Shown here piece by piece: positions 54,333 to 64,000 of a DNA stretch of 64,000 nt. Both the position numbers and the translations under genes were made by a program. Where the stretch lies: contig JAPFFF010000034.1 in assembly GCA_039105265.1 (NCBI GenBank), forward strand, positions 682,001 through 746,000, read 5' to 3'. Position 1 is the stretch's first letter; each line of letters begins with the position of its first letter. The notes below the pieces were generated by a model. The model was not told where the DNA came from. It saw only the letters and a list, made by a program, of their open reading frames with translations, and ran no database searches. Source of the stretch: Tritrichomonas musculus (lineage: Eukaryota > Parabasalia > Tritrichomonadida > Tritrichomonadidae).

Positions 54333-55083
54333 TTCGATATTTATATTTTAAAAAATGTTTTATTAATGATTATTTAAATACTCAAGATAAGTTTTATTGA
54401 GCTTGTTAATGTTTTATTTTCCCAAATAAAACTGCTCCTTTAAATTGTTCTATCCTAATGATAATTTAAAAATATTTGACAGCTTTAGAAATATCTTTCC
54501 AAAACAAATCGAAAATATTTTTTTTGAGAAATCGGATTTGCCCGCAGCGGTTATGGTCAATATTGGCCTCTATCGTTCTTCAGAAAATAAAAGCTTGAGT
54601 AGCTACTCATGGTATTTTTTGCAAAAGTGGAAAAAAGTTCCAAGCTTTTATTTTCTGAAGAACGATAGAGGCCAATATTGACCATAACTGCTGCGAGCAA
54701 TTCCGATTTCCCATTTTTTTTTTTTTAATTTTGAATTGCTTATTGAAGCTAAAAGAAAAAAGCAAAAACAAAAGATAATGATATTTTTTTACTCAAATAA
54801 TTGAATTGATTTTTATTAACTTTTTGTGAAATAGTATTCAAATAAATATTTCATTTAATACAGTTGCATAACATCTCATTGAACAAACAACTCCTCTTTC
54901 AGCTCCCATTTTGAAATATCATGCTGCTTCTTCATAATTGCGATTATGAATGGTCAATATGAATTAGCCAAAACTCTACCATAAAAACGAAACTTAGGTT
55001 GAAATGCTAAAGAAACCGAATAATGAAAATAGAAACAAAGATTTTGATTATGCTGAACTTTATCACCCAATGATCATACAATT
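54333..55083. other. Intergenic region
   Basis: Holds the 72-bp-arm inverted repeat (54,526-54,712) and otherwise AT-rich sequence. A short coding-like string near 54,895 (TTPLSAPILKYHAASS) might be a decayed gene end but is too short to call. Confidence 0.4.
54526..54712. repeat. Long inverted repeat, 72-bp arms (foldback/MITE-like)
   Basis: 54,526-54,597 and 54,641-54,712 are inverted copies with four mismatches, all in the outer 25 bases; the loop is 43 bp. Flanks are T runs, so a target duplication cannot be judged. It would form a very stable hairpin as RNA or DNA. It may be a small foldback transposon or a source of double-stranded RNA. Confidence 0.85.
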
Positions 55084-55349
55084 GCTGAAAAAGAATTTAC
55101 AAATTGGTTATCTAGACACGATAAAGGAAAACTTGTTGAGAATTCAGACGCGGAATTAATTAAACAAGCATTCAAAACAGTTGAATCTGTTCCAGAAAAT
55201 GTGATTAAACGCATTATATCATTTCAAAAAAAGATATTGAGCTTGCCTGTATTACACCAGTAAATCAAAATAGAATAGATAAATCTTTAGTTTATGAAGT
55301 CATTTCGAAATATCATTCCATCAAAATCAGTCATTTTAAAACCAAATAA
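55084..55349 (+). pseudogene. Host gene relic, unknown product
   Basis: Two adjacent plus-strand frames have coding-like composition: AEKEFTNWLSRHDKGKLVEN... in one and DIELACITPVNQNRIDKSLV...HF in the next, with a frame change near 55,230. No ATG and no recognised family. It overlaps the 3' end of the minus-strand LRR gene by 14 bases. Low certainty. Confidence 0.35.
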
Positions 55350-58002
55350 TTTTTTTCATGGGAGAAATCATAACTATTATTTCTTTTGAAAAAGGCAAAC
55401 TCGTTTTTTTCAAAGAAACTGAATCTTTTATATCAGCAAACTCAATTATCCGAAGATTTTGGCAACTTTGAAATGTACCTGGTTCAATTTTAGTCACATT
55501 TGAAGGGAATGATATTCCTTCAATCAATGAATAATTGAATGAAAACCGGCCAATTAATTTCAATTGTGATTTATCGTCAAATTCAACTTGCCTTAATTTG
55601 CTACAATATTCAAATGCGCTTGGTGCTATTCCAGTAATGAACGATGGGACAACAGCTTTTTCAATGTCGCGTCTAGCAAAATGAAGAATATCAAAATTGT
55701 CACTTTTTTGATCAGATTTTCCAAGAATGAATTTGTTATCATAATAAATGATGTTCTCTTCTTTATTATTATTATTATTAAATATTTTTATATTGTTCAA
55801 ATGGGGAGTGCAACCACACCATCCATCTCTTAGTTCGACAACGCTTGAAGGGATAGAAATGTTGTCAATTGAAGAATGGTTAAAAGCATATTTTTCAATG
55901 ATTTTCAAATTTGAATTCTTTGCAAATTCAATAGTTCTCAAATTTCTACATTGTGAAAAACACTGGCTCTCAATTATTGTTATGCTTGCCGGAATACAAA
56001 TTGACTCAATCATTGACAATGAAAAACAAAACTGACTTAGTGATGTCATTTTTATTTCCTCACAAAAACTAATTCTTTTCAAATTTTGACAATGTGAAAA
56101 GGAGAATTTGTCGAAGCAAACAGCAGACGATGGAATTGTGAAATTTTCAACAGATGACATTGAAAAAGCGTACTTTCCAATTAGCTTTAATTTCGAATCT
56201 TTCGGAAATTCAACAATTTTCAATTGTTTACATCCGTCAAATGCGTATGATGCTATTTGAGTGATGGACGATGGAATGACAGCTTTTTCAATATCTCGTC
56301 TTGCAAAATAAAGAATATCGAAATTGTCACTTTTTAAATCAGTCTTTCCAAGAATGAATTTATTGTCATAATAAGTAATGTTTTCTTCCTTTGCTGGAAA
56401 TACTTTTATATCGGTCAAATAGTTCGCTTGATTGCACCAAAGCTCGTCGAAGTTTGCAACGCTCGATGGAATTGAGAGGCTTTCAATATTAGAGCTAATG
56501 AAGACATATTTGCCAATGGTTCTCAATTTAGAGCCATTTAAAAACTCAACTTTTTTCACATTGTCGCAAAGCATGAATGTTGAATCTTGCAAATTTGTGA
56601 TTTCAGAAGGAATTGAAATATGTTCAATTTTTGAAAAGAAAAAGCAGTTATTTCCAAGGGAAACTAATTCTGAATCTTCCGTAAATTTAATGGTTTTTAT
56701 TTTCTGACATTGAGAGAAACAACATGTTCCAATTCTGCTGACATGTCGCGGAATCAGCATTGTTTCAAGTGATGAATATGAGAACGAGCATTTGCCAATA
56801 CTTTTCAATTGTGAATTACGAGCGAATTCAAATTGTGTCATTTTTTGGCAAAATTCAAAAGCATAGGATTGAATTTGTGTGATGAACGATGGAATGACAA
56901 CTTTTTCAATATCACGTCTCGCAAAAAGTAAAATGTCATAAATGTCACTTTTTGGATCAGATTTCCCAAGAATGAATTTATCGTCGTAATAAATGATGTT
57001 CTTTTTGTTTTTGTTTGAAAAAATTGTGATGTCAGTCAAATTTTTTAATCCACTGCACCATTCTTCCTTGAGATCAACAACACTCGAAGGAAATGAAATT
57101 TTCTCAATTTGACACGTGTCAAACGCTTTGTTTTCTATCGTTTCCAGTTCGGAATTTTCACAAAACTCAACGCATTTGAGCTTATGGCAACTAAAGAAGG
57201 CCATTTCATCAATTTTAACGACACTTGATGGAATTTTTATCTTCTCGAGTAATGTGTATGCAAATGAATTTTTCTCAAAAAGTTTTATTTTTGAATTTTC
57301 TGGGAAAATAACGGTTTGGGCGGTTTTTGACCTTGCAAATGCCTTTTCATGAATAGAAGTGACTATATATTCATCGCTTTCATGTTTTACTGAATAGGGA
57401 ATTAAAATGCCACTTTTTCCTGTCAAATTTTGAAAAATTTCGGCCGTTTTTTCTTCTGTATTTATAATAAATGATAAACCATCTTGTATAACTTTTTGTT
57501 TTGAAAATAAATCAAGAAAATATTTATTCCTCTCCTTAACATAGTTATAAATGGTTGCTTTGTCTTTGAAAAATGTCGAATTTGTAGAACCTTGAAGATT
57601 ATTAAAGTATACTTGATAAGCTAGAACGAAAAAATCATTATTTGCTGTAACAAGTTTTGTAATTTTGGAAATTTCCTCTTTTAATTCTTCATTTTTCTTC
57701 ATTAAAGTCAAAATTTCTATTTTTGATGTGATTTTTCGAAATATTTGAATAATATTTTTCATTATGTCGAATTCTTGGCTCAACTGGTCAAATTCAATTA
57801 CATTATTTAGACATATGTCTGGAGTTTCTTTATTAACCAAATAGTTAATGAAAGATTGAAAATTATTTTCTTTAACAGTAGATATAACTTCATATTGACC
57901 TTTTTCCAGTAATACATTGTAAATTCTTTGATTTATATGAGACAATGAAGGTAAATCTTTGGAAATTTGAAAAACTTTACCCTTCAAAAGTATTTGAAAC
58001 AT
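55336..58002 (-). CDS. BspA-like leucine-rich-repeat protein (888 aa)
   Basis: The ATG at 58,002 (MFQILLKGKVFQISKDLP) is used; the frame is open 19 codons further but only from a non-ATG codon. Residues 1-190 form a helical N-terminal region. From about residue 195 to 880 there are more than 20 LRR_5 (BspA/TpLRR) repeats of 23 residues, such as LKSIGKCSFSYSSLETMLIP and LRTIEFAKNSNLKIIEKYAF. Four larger blocks repeat with an insert ENIIYYDNKFILGKSD...DILxFARRDIEKAVIPS, showing segmental duplication. Trichomonads have hundreds of such proteins, some at the surface. No signal peptide or transmembrane segment is visible here, so a cytosolic role is possible. Confidence 0.88.
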   Translation of the reverse strand: MFQILLKGKVFQISKDLPSLSHINQRIYNVLLEKGQYEVISTVKENNFQSFINYLVNKETPDICLNNVIEFDQLSQEFDIMKNIIQIFRKITSKIEILTLMKKNEELKEEISKITKLVTANNDFFVLAYQVYFNNLQGSTNSTFFKDKATIYNYVKERNKYFLDLFSKQKVIQDGLSFIINTEEKTAEIFQNLTGKSGILIPYSVKHESDEYIVTSIHEKAFARSKTAQTVIFPENSKIKLFEKNSFAYTLLEKIKIPSSVVKIDEMAFFSCHKLKCVEFCENSELETIENKAFDTCQIEKISFPSSVVDLKEEWCSGLKNLTDITIFSNKNKKNIIYYDDKFILGKSDPKSDIYDILLFARRDIEKVVIPSFITQIQSYAFEFCQKMTQFEFARNSQLKSIGKCSFSYSSLETMLIPRHVSRIGTCCFSQCQKIKTIKFTEDSELVSLGNNCFFFSKIEHISIPSEITNLQDSTFMLCDNVKKVEFLNGSKLRTIGKYVFISSNIESLSIPSSVANFDELWCNQANYLTDIKVFPAKEENITYYDNKFILGKTDLKSDNFDILYFARRDIEKAVIPSSITQIASYAFDGCKQLKIVEFPKDSKLKLIGKYAFSMSSVENFTIPSSAVCFDKFSFSHCQNLKRISFCEEIKMTSLSQFCFSLSMIESICIPASITIIESQCFSQCRNLRTIEFAKNSNLKIIEKYAFNHSSIDNISIPSSVVELRDGWCGCTPHLNNIKIFNNNNNKEENIIYYDNKFILGKSDQKSDNFDILHFARRDIEKAVVPSFITGIAPSAFEYCSKLRQVEFDDKSQLKLIGRFSFNYSLIEGISFPSNVTKIEPGTFQSCQNLRIIEFADIKDSVSLKKTSLPFSKEIIVMISPMKKIIWF

Positions 58003-58387
58003 GATGATAATTAAGATAAAGTTTTGAAAAAGTTTATAATACAATTTTTTATTTTCCACTTATCTATAAATGTTACAAAAAATTATATATATATCATGAA
58101 AATAATACAAATATATATCAATAGTAACTCTACAGATCAGTTATAGGATAATTTTTAACTTTCTTCTTTTTGCAAAAAATCATCTTCATGAAATATTAAT
58201 GAGACTCTTTAAAAAAAAAGTATTATTTAAATATAATTATACTTTTCTTTAAATTTCATTATATATATTATATAAATAAATGTTAAATATTCGAGATATG
58301 ATTATATTTATAATTATTTTTTATATCATATGTCAGAATTCAATTTTTATAACGATCTTTTTAAAATTCCTTTTCAATTTCCAAAAA
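58003..58387. other. Divergent intergenic region (LRR gene and Vps36)
   Basis: 385 bp of AT-rich DNA between divergent genes, which must hold both promoters. TCAATTT stretches occur at about 58,338 and 58,375, the second 9 bases before the Vps36 ATG, similar to the TCA-type initiator known in trichomonads. An open frame from 58,280 is treated as upstream sequence. Confidence 0.4.
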
Positions 58388-59509
58388 ATGTTAAATCTTG
58401 AAGATCCATTATGGAGTAGAGTTTCTTTTGGAATTCAAGGAATCCCTTTGGATTATCCGAACGAAATTGTTCATGCACAATTTCCAGATACTTCATTAAC
58501 AATTCCAACCTTGAGGTTCGGAGAGGTTGGAACCTTCGCCTTCACAAACAAAAGGTTTATTTTTATAATGTATCAACGAAATTATGCTCTTTCTTTCGCT
58601 TACATTGACAATATAAATTCATCTCAATCTTTTATTTTACCAGCCAATCCAAAACTTGGCTATATCAAGATCAAAACGAATCAAATGACTACCTTTACCA
58701 TTCAAACCTATAAAGTTTATATAGAACAAATTTCGGCTCTGATTAAAAAAAAATTTCCATCTAATATCAGAATTGTTGATGAAGACATTGATGGAATAAA
58801 GAAAATTGCAGATAAGCAAAAGCATGAAGCTAATGTACGTTCTGATGCTATTATGGAAGGAACTTCAGATTTGGAAGCATTGAAAAGGTCTGCTGAAAAA
58901 CTAAAAAATATCGCGAGAGAGCTGGCAAGCAGAGTTGATGGAGACAATCCAGACCAAGTTAAAAGTCTTGATGACATCTATAAAATTATCGATTATGATG
59001 GCACCAATTCGTCTGTTAAATTGGATTTGACTCAAGATTTTTCAAATTGTATCAGCGAGTATTTCAAAAAGTCAAAAAACGTGTCTTTTTTGACACCTGC
59101 CGAAGGATTCGTTATTTTTAACAAGATCAAACTTACAAAGAAAGATGGGAATTTCATTTCTCCAAAAGAACTTATACAAACACTTAATGTAATCAAAAAT
59201 GGATCAAATTATCCAATTAAAGTCGAAGATTTGGAAATTGTGCATGAAAACGGATCAAAAACTCACAATCAGATCATTGTTGAAAAAGGTAAATCATTTA
59301 ATGAGATTTCCGATCGTCTTTCTTCTCTAAAAGTTGGTGAATATGTAACTTCTTTTTCACTCTCAAAACAGTTGAATATTTCAAACGAAATTGTAAAAAT
59401 GTACTTGCAAAAGGCTCACTCAAATAAAATAGTTGTATTAGATTCATCCTATGCTGGAGAGAGATACTACAAGAACTTCTTTCCAAAGTTTAAACCTATG
59501 AAATTTTAA
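58388..59509 (+). CDS. VPS36: Vacuolar protein sorting protein Vps36 (ESCRT-II subunit, 373 aa)
   Basis: The N-terminal 130 residues fit a GLUE (PH-like) domain: VGTFAFTNKRFIFIMYQRNY and KLGYIKIKTNQMTTFTIQTY. The middle helix MEGTSDLEALKRSAEKLKNI precedes the EAP30 winged-helix region, with LTPAEGFVIFNKI, FISPKELIQTLNVIK, SLKVGEYVTSFSLSKQLNIS and YAGERYYKNFF at the end. Vps36 binds ubiquitin and phosphoinositides and joins ESCRT-I to ESCRT-III in endosomal sorting. The start at 58,388 places the GLUE domain at the N terminus; an in-frame ATG at 58,280 would add 36 very hydrophobic residues that look like AT-rich leader translation. Confidence 0.85.
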   Translation: MLNLEDPLWSRVSFGIQGIPLDYPNEIVHAQFPDTSLTIPTLRFGEVGTFAFTNKRFIFIMYQRNYALSFAYIDNINSSQSFILPANPKLGYIKIKTNQMTTFTIQTYKVYIEQISALIKKKFPSNIRIVDEDIDGIKKIADKQKHEANVRSDAIMEGTSDLEALKRSAEKLKNIARELASRVDGDNPDQVKSLDDIYKIIDYDGTNSSVKLDLTQDFSNCISEYFKKSKNVSFLTPAEGFVIFNKIKLTKKDGNFISPKELIQTLNVIKNGSNYPIKVEDLEIVHENGSKTHNQIIVEKGKSFNEISDRLSSLKVGEYVTSFSLSKQLNISNEIVKMYLQKAHSNKIVVLDSSYAGERYYKNFFPKFKPMKF

Positions 59510-60136
59510 TGCAATTATTGACTTTTTACTTATTTAAACATTTTTTTTTATTTTTAATTCTTTCCTTTTGATTATTCAAATTTTAAAAAAGTAATTATGT
59601 TTGAAAAACTCGGGTTGTAGATTTGGGAAATTTGGATAAAAACAATTAATCTTAAAATTCTTACTTTTGGTATTATATCAATAATAAAAAGTACTGATCG
59701 ATGCATTTATTGTCAGGTGTATTATATTGCAATTGCATCGCTACTTAATATATAATAATACTATACATATTGATCTGGTAAAAGACTAATTTGGGCCTTA
59801 TAAAAAATACGATAACTTTTCTTTGAATAATGAAATCATCTTTTTATTATGATTTAATTAACAAAAGTAAGAAATATACAGAGGAGTTTACAGCATTCAA
59901 AAATGGCATTATGAGAATTTCAGAGTAGGTGCAACTCTCTAAAAAAAATTGCTTAAATTCTGGAGTAGATGCAGAATCTCCTTGAGTTGCATCAACTCTA
60001 GAATTCCTTTTAGTAAAAATTGAGAAAAAAATATTCAAAATAAAAAAAAATTTTATTAAATGGATTGTTATTCTAGGTATTTGATTACCATATTGGTGTT
60101 ATAATCACTAATGGTTTAATTGCTTTTATTACTGCA
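59510..60136. other. Intergenic region
   Basis: AT-rich. Near 59,925-60,005 there are short iterations of GGAGTAGATGCA/GAGTAGGTGCAACTC and their complements, which open a 63-codon minus frame that I consider spurious. Nothing else seen. Confidence 0.4.
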
Positions 60137-63100
60137 TTATGAATTATCCTGCCTTTGACTACTTAGAACGCCAAGATTATATGGTGATTTAGATTCTCCT
60201 TGCATTGCTGCAAGAGAAAAATACTGAAATGCTTTGTTCACATCTTGTGGGACATATTGTCCTTCTAAATAGATAAGGCCAAGGGCAAGCAGTGCCTTTG
60301 AGTTATACTGATTTGCAGCGAGTGAATAATAATAGATCGCATAATTCACATTACGTGCTACATATATGCCTTGGTGGTAAATAACGCCGAGATTATATTG
60401 AGCACGTGAGTCATTTTGATTCGAAGCAAGGGAATAATAGAAGATCGATTTGTTCATATCACGCATTACGTATTTACCTTCAGAATAGATGACTCCAAGT
60501 GCATACTGCGCTTTTGACTCATTTTGGTTGGCTGCGAGTGTAAAATAGTGGATTGCTTGATTGATGTCGTGTTGATCTTCAGCATATATTAGTCCAAGAG
60601 CACATTGTGCATCAACATTGTTTTGATCTGCTGCGAGTGAGTAATTATGGATTGCCTTGCTTATATCACGTGCAACATATTGACCATTTGAATAGATTGC
60701 TCCAAGAGCAACTTGTGCTTTGATATTGTTTTGATCTGCTGCGAGTGTATAATAGTGGATTGCTTGATTGATGTCGTGTTGATCTTCAGCATATATTAGT
60801 CCAAGAGCACATTGTGCATCAACATTGTTTTGATCTGCTGCGAGTGAGTAATTATGGATTGCCTTGCTTATATCACGTGCAACATATTGACCATTTGAAT
60901 AGATTGCTCCAAGAGCAACTTGTGCATCAACATTGTTTTGATCTGCTGCAAGTGAATAATTATGGATTGCCTTGCTTATATCACGTGCAACATACTGACC
61001 ATTTGAATAGATTGCTCCAAGAGCAACTTGTGCATCAACATTGTTTTGATCTGCTGCGAGTGTATAATAGTGGATTGCTTGATTGATGTCGTGTTGATCT
61101 TCAGCATATATTAGTCCAAGAGCACATTGTGCATCAACATTGTTTTGATCTGCTGCGAGTGAATAATAATGAATAGCTTTTTTCATATCACATGAGGTAT
61201 ATTGGCCTTCTGAATAAATGCATCCTAGTTTATACTGTGCACACAAGTGTGATATGTTTGCAGCGAGTGTAAAATAATGAATTGCTTTGTTTATGTCGCG
61301 GGATACATATTCATTGTCATAGAAAATTAAACCTAAAGTATAAAGCTCAATACTATCACAATCTTCTAGAGTATTTTTTTCAAAAAGTGATACTAATACA
61401 TTTTCTTTGCCACTTTTGTTTTTAATTTTTTTCAAGAAATTAATATAAAATGTATAAAGCAATTCACTCATATTTGGTCTTTTTGCTGGATCTTCATCAA
61501 AGCATTCTTCGAAAATAAAATTATCTTTTGTAATTATATTATTTTCCATTTCGGGAATTTCTCCTTCTAGTAGGTAATGAATTACGTATCCTAATGAAAA
61601 AACATCTGATTTATTTGTTTTGAAATATTCAGGAGCAATGCTTTTTTTATAAAAATCTACTGTTTGTGGTTCATTTTTATCTGGTTTAATTACACGATCG
61701 AAATCAATCATTATTGCGTCTTTGTTTTCATTGATGATGATGTTGTCTAATGAAATGTCTCTAGCAATAAACTTTTGTGTGTGAAGATATCGAACTGTAA
61801 GAATAAGTTCAAATATGATATCATATTTTTCTTCTTCACTCAATTTATTCAAATCGTATTCTTTTAAAGTTTTCCCTTCGACATATTCAAGAAGAAGAAT
61901 TTTACCATGATTTGATTCAAAATAACCGTAATACTGGCGAATATATGGATATCGAATTCTTGAATAATTTTCTCTTTCTCGTTCATTAGTTCTAAGCATT
62001 TCTTCATATGGACATTTGACTGCATATATTGATTCATGAAGAATATGATAAATTAAATAAACAAATCCACAAGATCCATGACCAATTCGTCTTAATTTGA
62101 TTAAACTATCAATTTTTGATTCGTATCTTCCTTGATTTTCCATTAATTCTTCTTTGGAATAATTATCATGCTTTATCTTTGAATTTTGAATTCCTTTCTT
62201 AATTAAAAATGCACTTAAACAATTGACAATCTTATTCCAATGATATTTTAAATCATCATTAGTTATACTGAATTGTTCTGAAAAACTTTCTATTTCAGCT
62301 AAAAAAATTGAATCTATTTTAAATGATTTTATATGTGGAATATTGCACTTTGGGAAAACATATATTTCAGCATTTGTTTGGACTCGAAGAAAATCAATTG
62401 ATTCTTCTTGTTTAACAACAATCAATTTATAATTATGACAAATAATAAAATATTTATTATCATTTTCTTCGTATTCATCAATAATTATTATATCTGTTTC
62501 ATTGGGAAATTCTATTTCAGGTTCATAAAAAAAGAAACTAAATTTATCAAATATTTTTTGCAAATGCTTGTTAAGAATTGATATTTGCTTTATATTTGTT
62601 AAAAGTGGTATTAAATTAAGTGGCATGTTAGTGGTAAAAAGTGATAATAAATAGTTCTCCTTATTGCTTTTGTTTTTAATTTTTTTAAAAAAATTATTGT
62701 AAAATGAATAAAGTAACTCATTGATATTTGGTCTTTTTTCTGGATCTAAATCAAGACAATCCTTGAAAATGAAATTATCTTCTGTAATTATTTTATTGTT
62801 TCTTATTTTATAATATTTTCCTACCAATATGTAATGTATTATTGATCCTAGTGAATAAATATCAGATTTATATGACAATTCTAATTCTGGTGGGACAGTA
62901 AGACTACCTAAAAAATTATACGGTTCTTTTGAAATCTCATTTTCTTTGATTAAACAACTGAAATCAACCATTATTGCGTCTTTGTTTTCATTGATGATGA
63001 TGTTGTCTAATGAAATGTCTCTAGCAATAAACTTTTGTGTGTGAAGATATCGAACTGTAAGAATAAGTTCAAATATGATATCATATTTTTCTTCTTCACT

Positions 63101-64000
63101 CAATTTATTCAAATCGTATTCTTCTAAAGTTATCCCTTCGACATATTCAAGAAGAAGAATTTTACCATGATTTGATTCAAAATAACCGTAATACTGGCGA
63201 ATATATGGATATCGAATTCTTGAATAATTTTCTCTTTCTCGTTCATTAGTTCTAAGCATTTCTTCATATGGACATTTGACTGCATATATTGATTCATGAA
63301 GAATATGATAAATTAAATAAACAAATCCACAAGATCCATGACCAATTCGTCTTAATTTGATTAAACTATCAATTTTTGATTCGTATCTTCCTTGATTTTC
63401 CATTAATTCTTCTTTGGAATAATTATCATGCTTTATCTTTGAATTTTGAATTCCTTTCTTAATTAAAAATGCACTTAAACAATTGACAATCTTATTCCAA
63501 TGATATTTTAAATCATCATTAGTTATACTGAATTGTTCTGAAAAACTTTCTATTTCAGCTAAAAAAATTGAATCTATTTTAAATGATTTTATATGTGGAA
63601 TATTGCACTTTGGGAAAACATATATTTCAGCATTTGTTTGGACTCGAAGAAAATCAATTGATTCTTCTTGTTTAACAACAATCAATTTATAATTATGACA
63701 AATAATAAAATATTTATTATCATTTTCTTCGTATTCATCAATAATTATTATATCTGTTTCATTGGGAAATTCTATTTCAGGTTCATAAAAAAAGAAACTA
63801 AATTTATCAAATATTTTTTGCAAATGCTTGTTAAGAATTGATATTTGCTTTATATTTGTTAAAAGTGGTATTAAATTAAGTGGCATGTTAGTGGTAAAAA
63901 GTGATAATAAATAGTTCTCCTTATTGCTTTTGTTTTTAATTTTTTTAAAAAAATTATTGTAAAATGAATAAAGTAACTCATTGATATTTGGTCTTTTTTC
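60137..64000 (-). CDS. Multi-kinase Sel1-repeat protein, 5' end beyond window (over 1,287 aa)
   Basis: The frame is open from the stop at 60,137 to the right edge, so the Met at 63,886 is probably internal. From the C terminus: about 12 Sel1 repeats (60,165-61,370; units like AIHYYTLAADQNNVDAQCAL), then a protein kinase unit, then a second, then the tail of a third at the edge. Each 420-aa unit has a 190-aa N-terminal region (MPLNLIPLLTNIKQISILNK...) and a kinase domain with GHGSCGFVYLIY (Gly loop), YAVKCP (Lys), FIARDISLDNIII (catalytic loop) and DFS or DFD in place of DFG. Kinase-Sel1 fusions are typical of trichomonads. The two complete units are nearly identical except in the C-lobe. The altered DFG leaves activity uncertain. 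Confidence 0.85.
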   Translation of the reverse strand, partial: EKRPNINELLYSFYNNFFKKIKNKSNKENYLLSLFTTNMPLNLIPLLTNIKQISILNKHLQKIFDKFSFFFYEPEIEFPNETDIIIIDEYEENDNKYFIICHNYKLIVVKQEESIDFLRVQTNAEIYVFPKCNIPHIKSFKIDSIFLAEIESFSEQFSITNDDLKYHWNKIVNCLSAFLIKKGIQNSKIKHDNYSKEELMENQGRYESKIDSLIKLRRIGHGSCGFVYLIYHILHESIYAVKCPYEEMLRTNERERENYSRIRYPYIRQYYGYFESNHGKILLLEYVEGITLEEYDLNKLSEEEKYDIIFELILTVRYLHTQKFIARDISLDNIIINENKDAIMVDFSCLIKENEISKEPYNFLGSLTVPPELELSYKSDIYSLGSIIHYILVGKYYKIRNNKIITEDNFIFKDCLDLDPEKRPNINELLYSFYNNFFKKIKNKSNKENYLLSLFTTNMPLNLIPLLTNIKQISILNKHLQKIFDKFSFFFYEPEIEFPNETDIIIIDEYEENDNKYFIICHNYKLIVVKQEESIDFLRVQTNAEIYVFPKCNIPHIKSFKIDSIFLAEIESFSEQFSITNDDLKYHWNKIVNCLSAFLIKKGIQNSKIKHDNYSKEELMENQGRYESKIDSLIKLRRIGHGSCGFVYLIYHILHESIYAVKCPYEEMLRTNERERENYSRIRYPYIRQYYGYFESNHGKILLLEYVEGKTLKEYDLNKLSEEEKYDIIFELILTVRYLHTQKFIARDISLDNIIINENKDAIMIDFDRVIKPDKNEPQTVDFYKKSIAPEYFKTNKSDVFSLGYVIHYLLEGEIPEMENNIITKDNFIFEECFDEDPAKRPNMSELLYTFYINFLKKIKNKSGKENVLVSLFEKNTLEDCDSIELYTLGLIFYDNEYVSRDINKAIHYFTLAANISHLCAQYKLGCIYSEGQYTSCDMKKAIHYYSLAADQNNVDAQCALGLIYAEDQHDINQAIHYYTLAADQNNVDAQVALGAIYSNGQYVARDISKAIHNYSLAADQNNVDAQVALGAIYSNGQYVARDISKAIHNYSLAADQNNVDAQCALGLIYAEDQHDINQAIHYYTLAADQNNIKAQVALGAIYSNGQYVARDISKAIHNYSLAADQNNVDAQCALGLIYAEDQHDINQAIHYFTLAANQNESKAQYALGVIYSEGKYVMRDMNKSIFYYSLASNQNDSRAQYNLGVIYHQGIYVARNVNYAIYYYSLAANQYNSKALLALGLIYLEGQYVPQDVNKAFQYFSLAAMQGESKSPYNLGVLSSQRQDNS
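61381..64000 (-). repeat. 1,260-bp tandem coding repeat, over two units
   Basis: The internal Met codons at 62,626 and 63,886 are exactly 1,260 bp apart. About 950 bp (61,710-62,640 versus 62,970-63,900) match with only a few differences, while the C-lobe part (61,381-61,700 versus 62,641-62,960) is clearly diverged. The sequence after 63,900 starts a third unit. Confidence 0.9.

Noticed and set aside
58280-58387. N-terminal extension of Vps36 as a transmembrane anchor
   Set aside because: The 36 extra residues are Ile/Phe-rich translations of AT-rich leader DNA; the GLUE domain starts right at the internal Met, and Vps36 is a soluble protein.
59847-60038. 63-codon minus-strand frame
   Set aside because: Made partly of short GGAGTAGATGCA iterations; no homology features.

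Overview
The window looks like nuclear DNA of a trichomonad (Parabasalia; Tritrichomonas or Trichomonas). This rests on intron-less genes in very AT-rich DNA, large Polinton/Maverick elements, a BspA-type leucine-rich-repeat protein, Sel1-repeat proteins, a kinase-Sel1 fusion, an F5/8C-like surface-protein relic and Tc1/mariner-like DNA elements. The genus is an inference from gene content.

Bases 1-35,200 are two nested virus-like Polintons, treated here as fossils. The inner one (266-24,790, 24,525 bp) has 307-bp terminal inverted repeats that look identical by eye and is flanked by the 6-bp duplication CAAGTC. It looks whole and young. It carries a packaging ATPase, major capsid protein, a protein VI-like peptide, integrase, a fibre-like protein, a 1,589-aa repeat protein, a KilA-N protein and a 1,861-aa protein-primed type B DNA polymerase with extra domains, plus several unknowns. 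It sits inside a gene of an older, unrelated-sequence Polinton. The right part of that outer element (24,791 to about 35,200) holds its own ATPase, integrase, capsid, protein VI-like and two HNH genes; its left end lies outside the window. At 22,241-22,620 of the inner element there is no gene, but the plus strand can fold into a chain of stable stems whose imperfect pairs are G-U only on that strand. It follows a promoter-like motif and contains A/B-box-like sequences and a T run. This candidate structured RNA is the most novel signal in the window.

Bases 35,200-51,760 are mostly gene-poor AT-rich DNA with plain DNA transposons: an IS630/Tc1-mariner-type transposase gene (37,653-40,298) with paired 15-bp iterons downstream and an in-frame 96-bp minisatellite upstream, then a 9-kb element (41,591-50,573) with 137-bp iteron-built inverted repeats and a TA target duplication. 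That element contains an 889-bp element of the same design and a 3.55-kb element carrying a 21-bp minisatellite.

Bases 51,763-64,000 are host genes: a 12-repeat Sel1 protein ending in a CaaX-like box, an F5/8C-domain relic, tRNA-His(GUG), a 72-bp-arm inverted repeat, a BspA-like LRR protein, the ESCRT-II subunit Vps36, and a kinase-Sel1 gene built from 1,260-bp tandem units that runs off the right edge.
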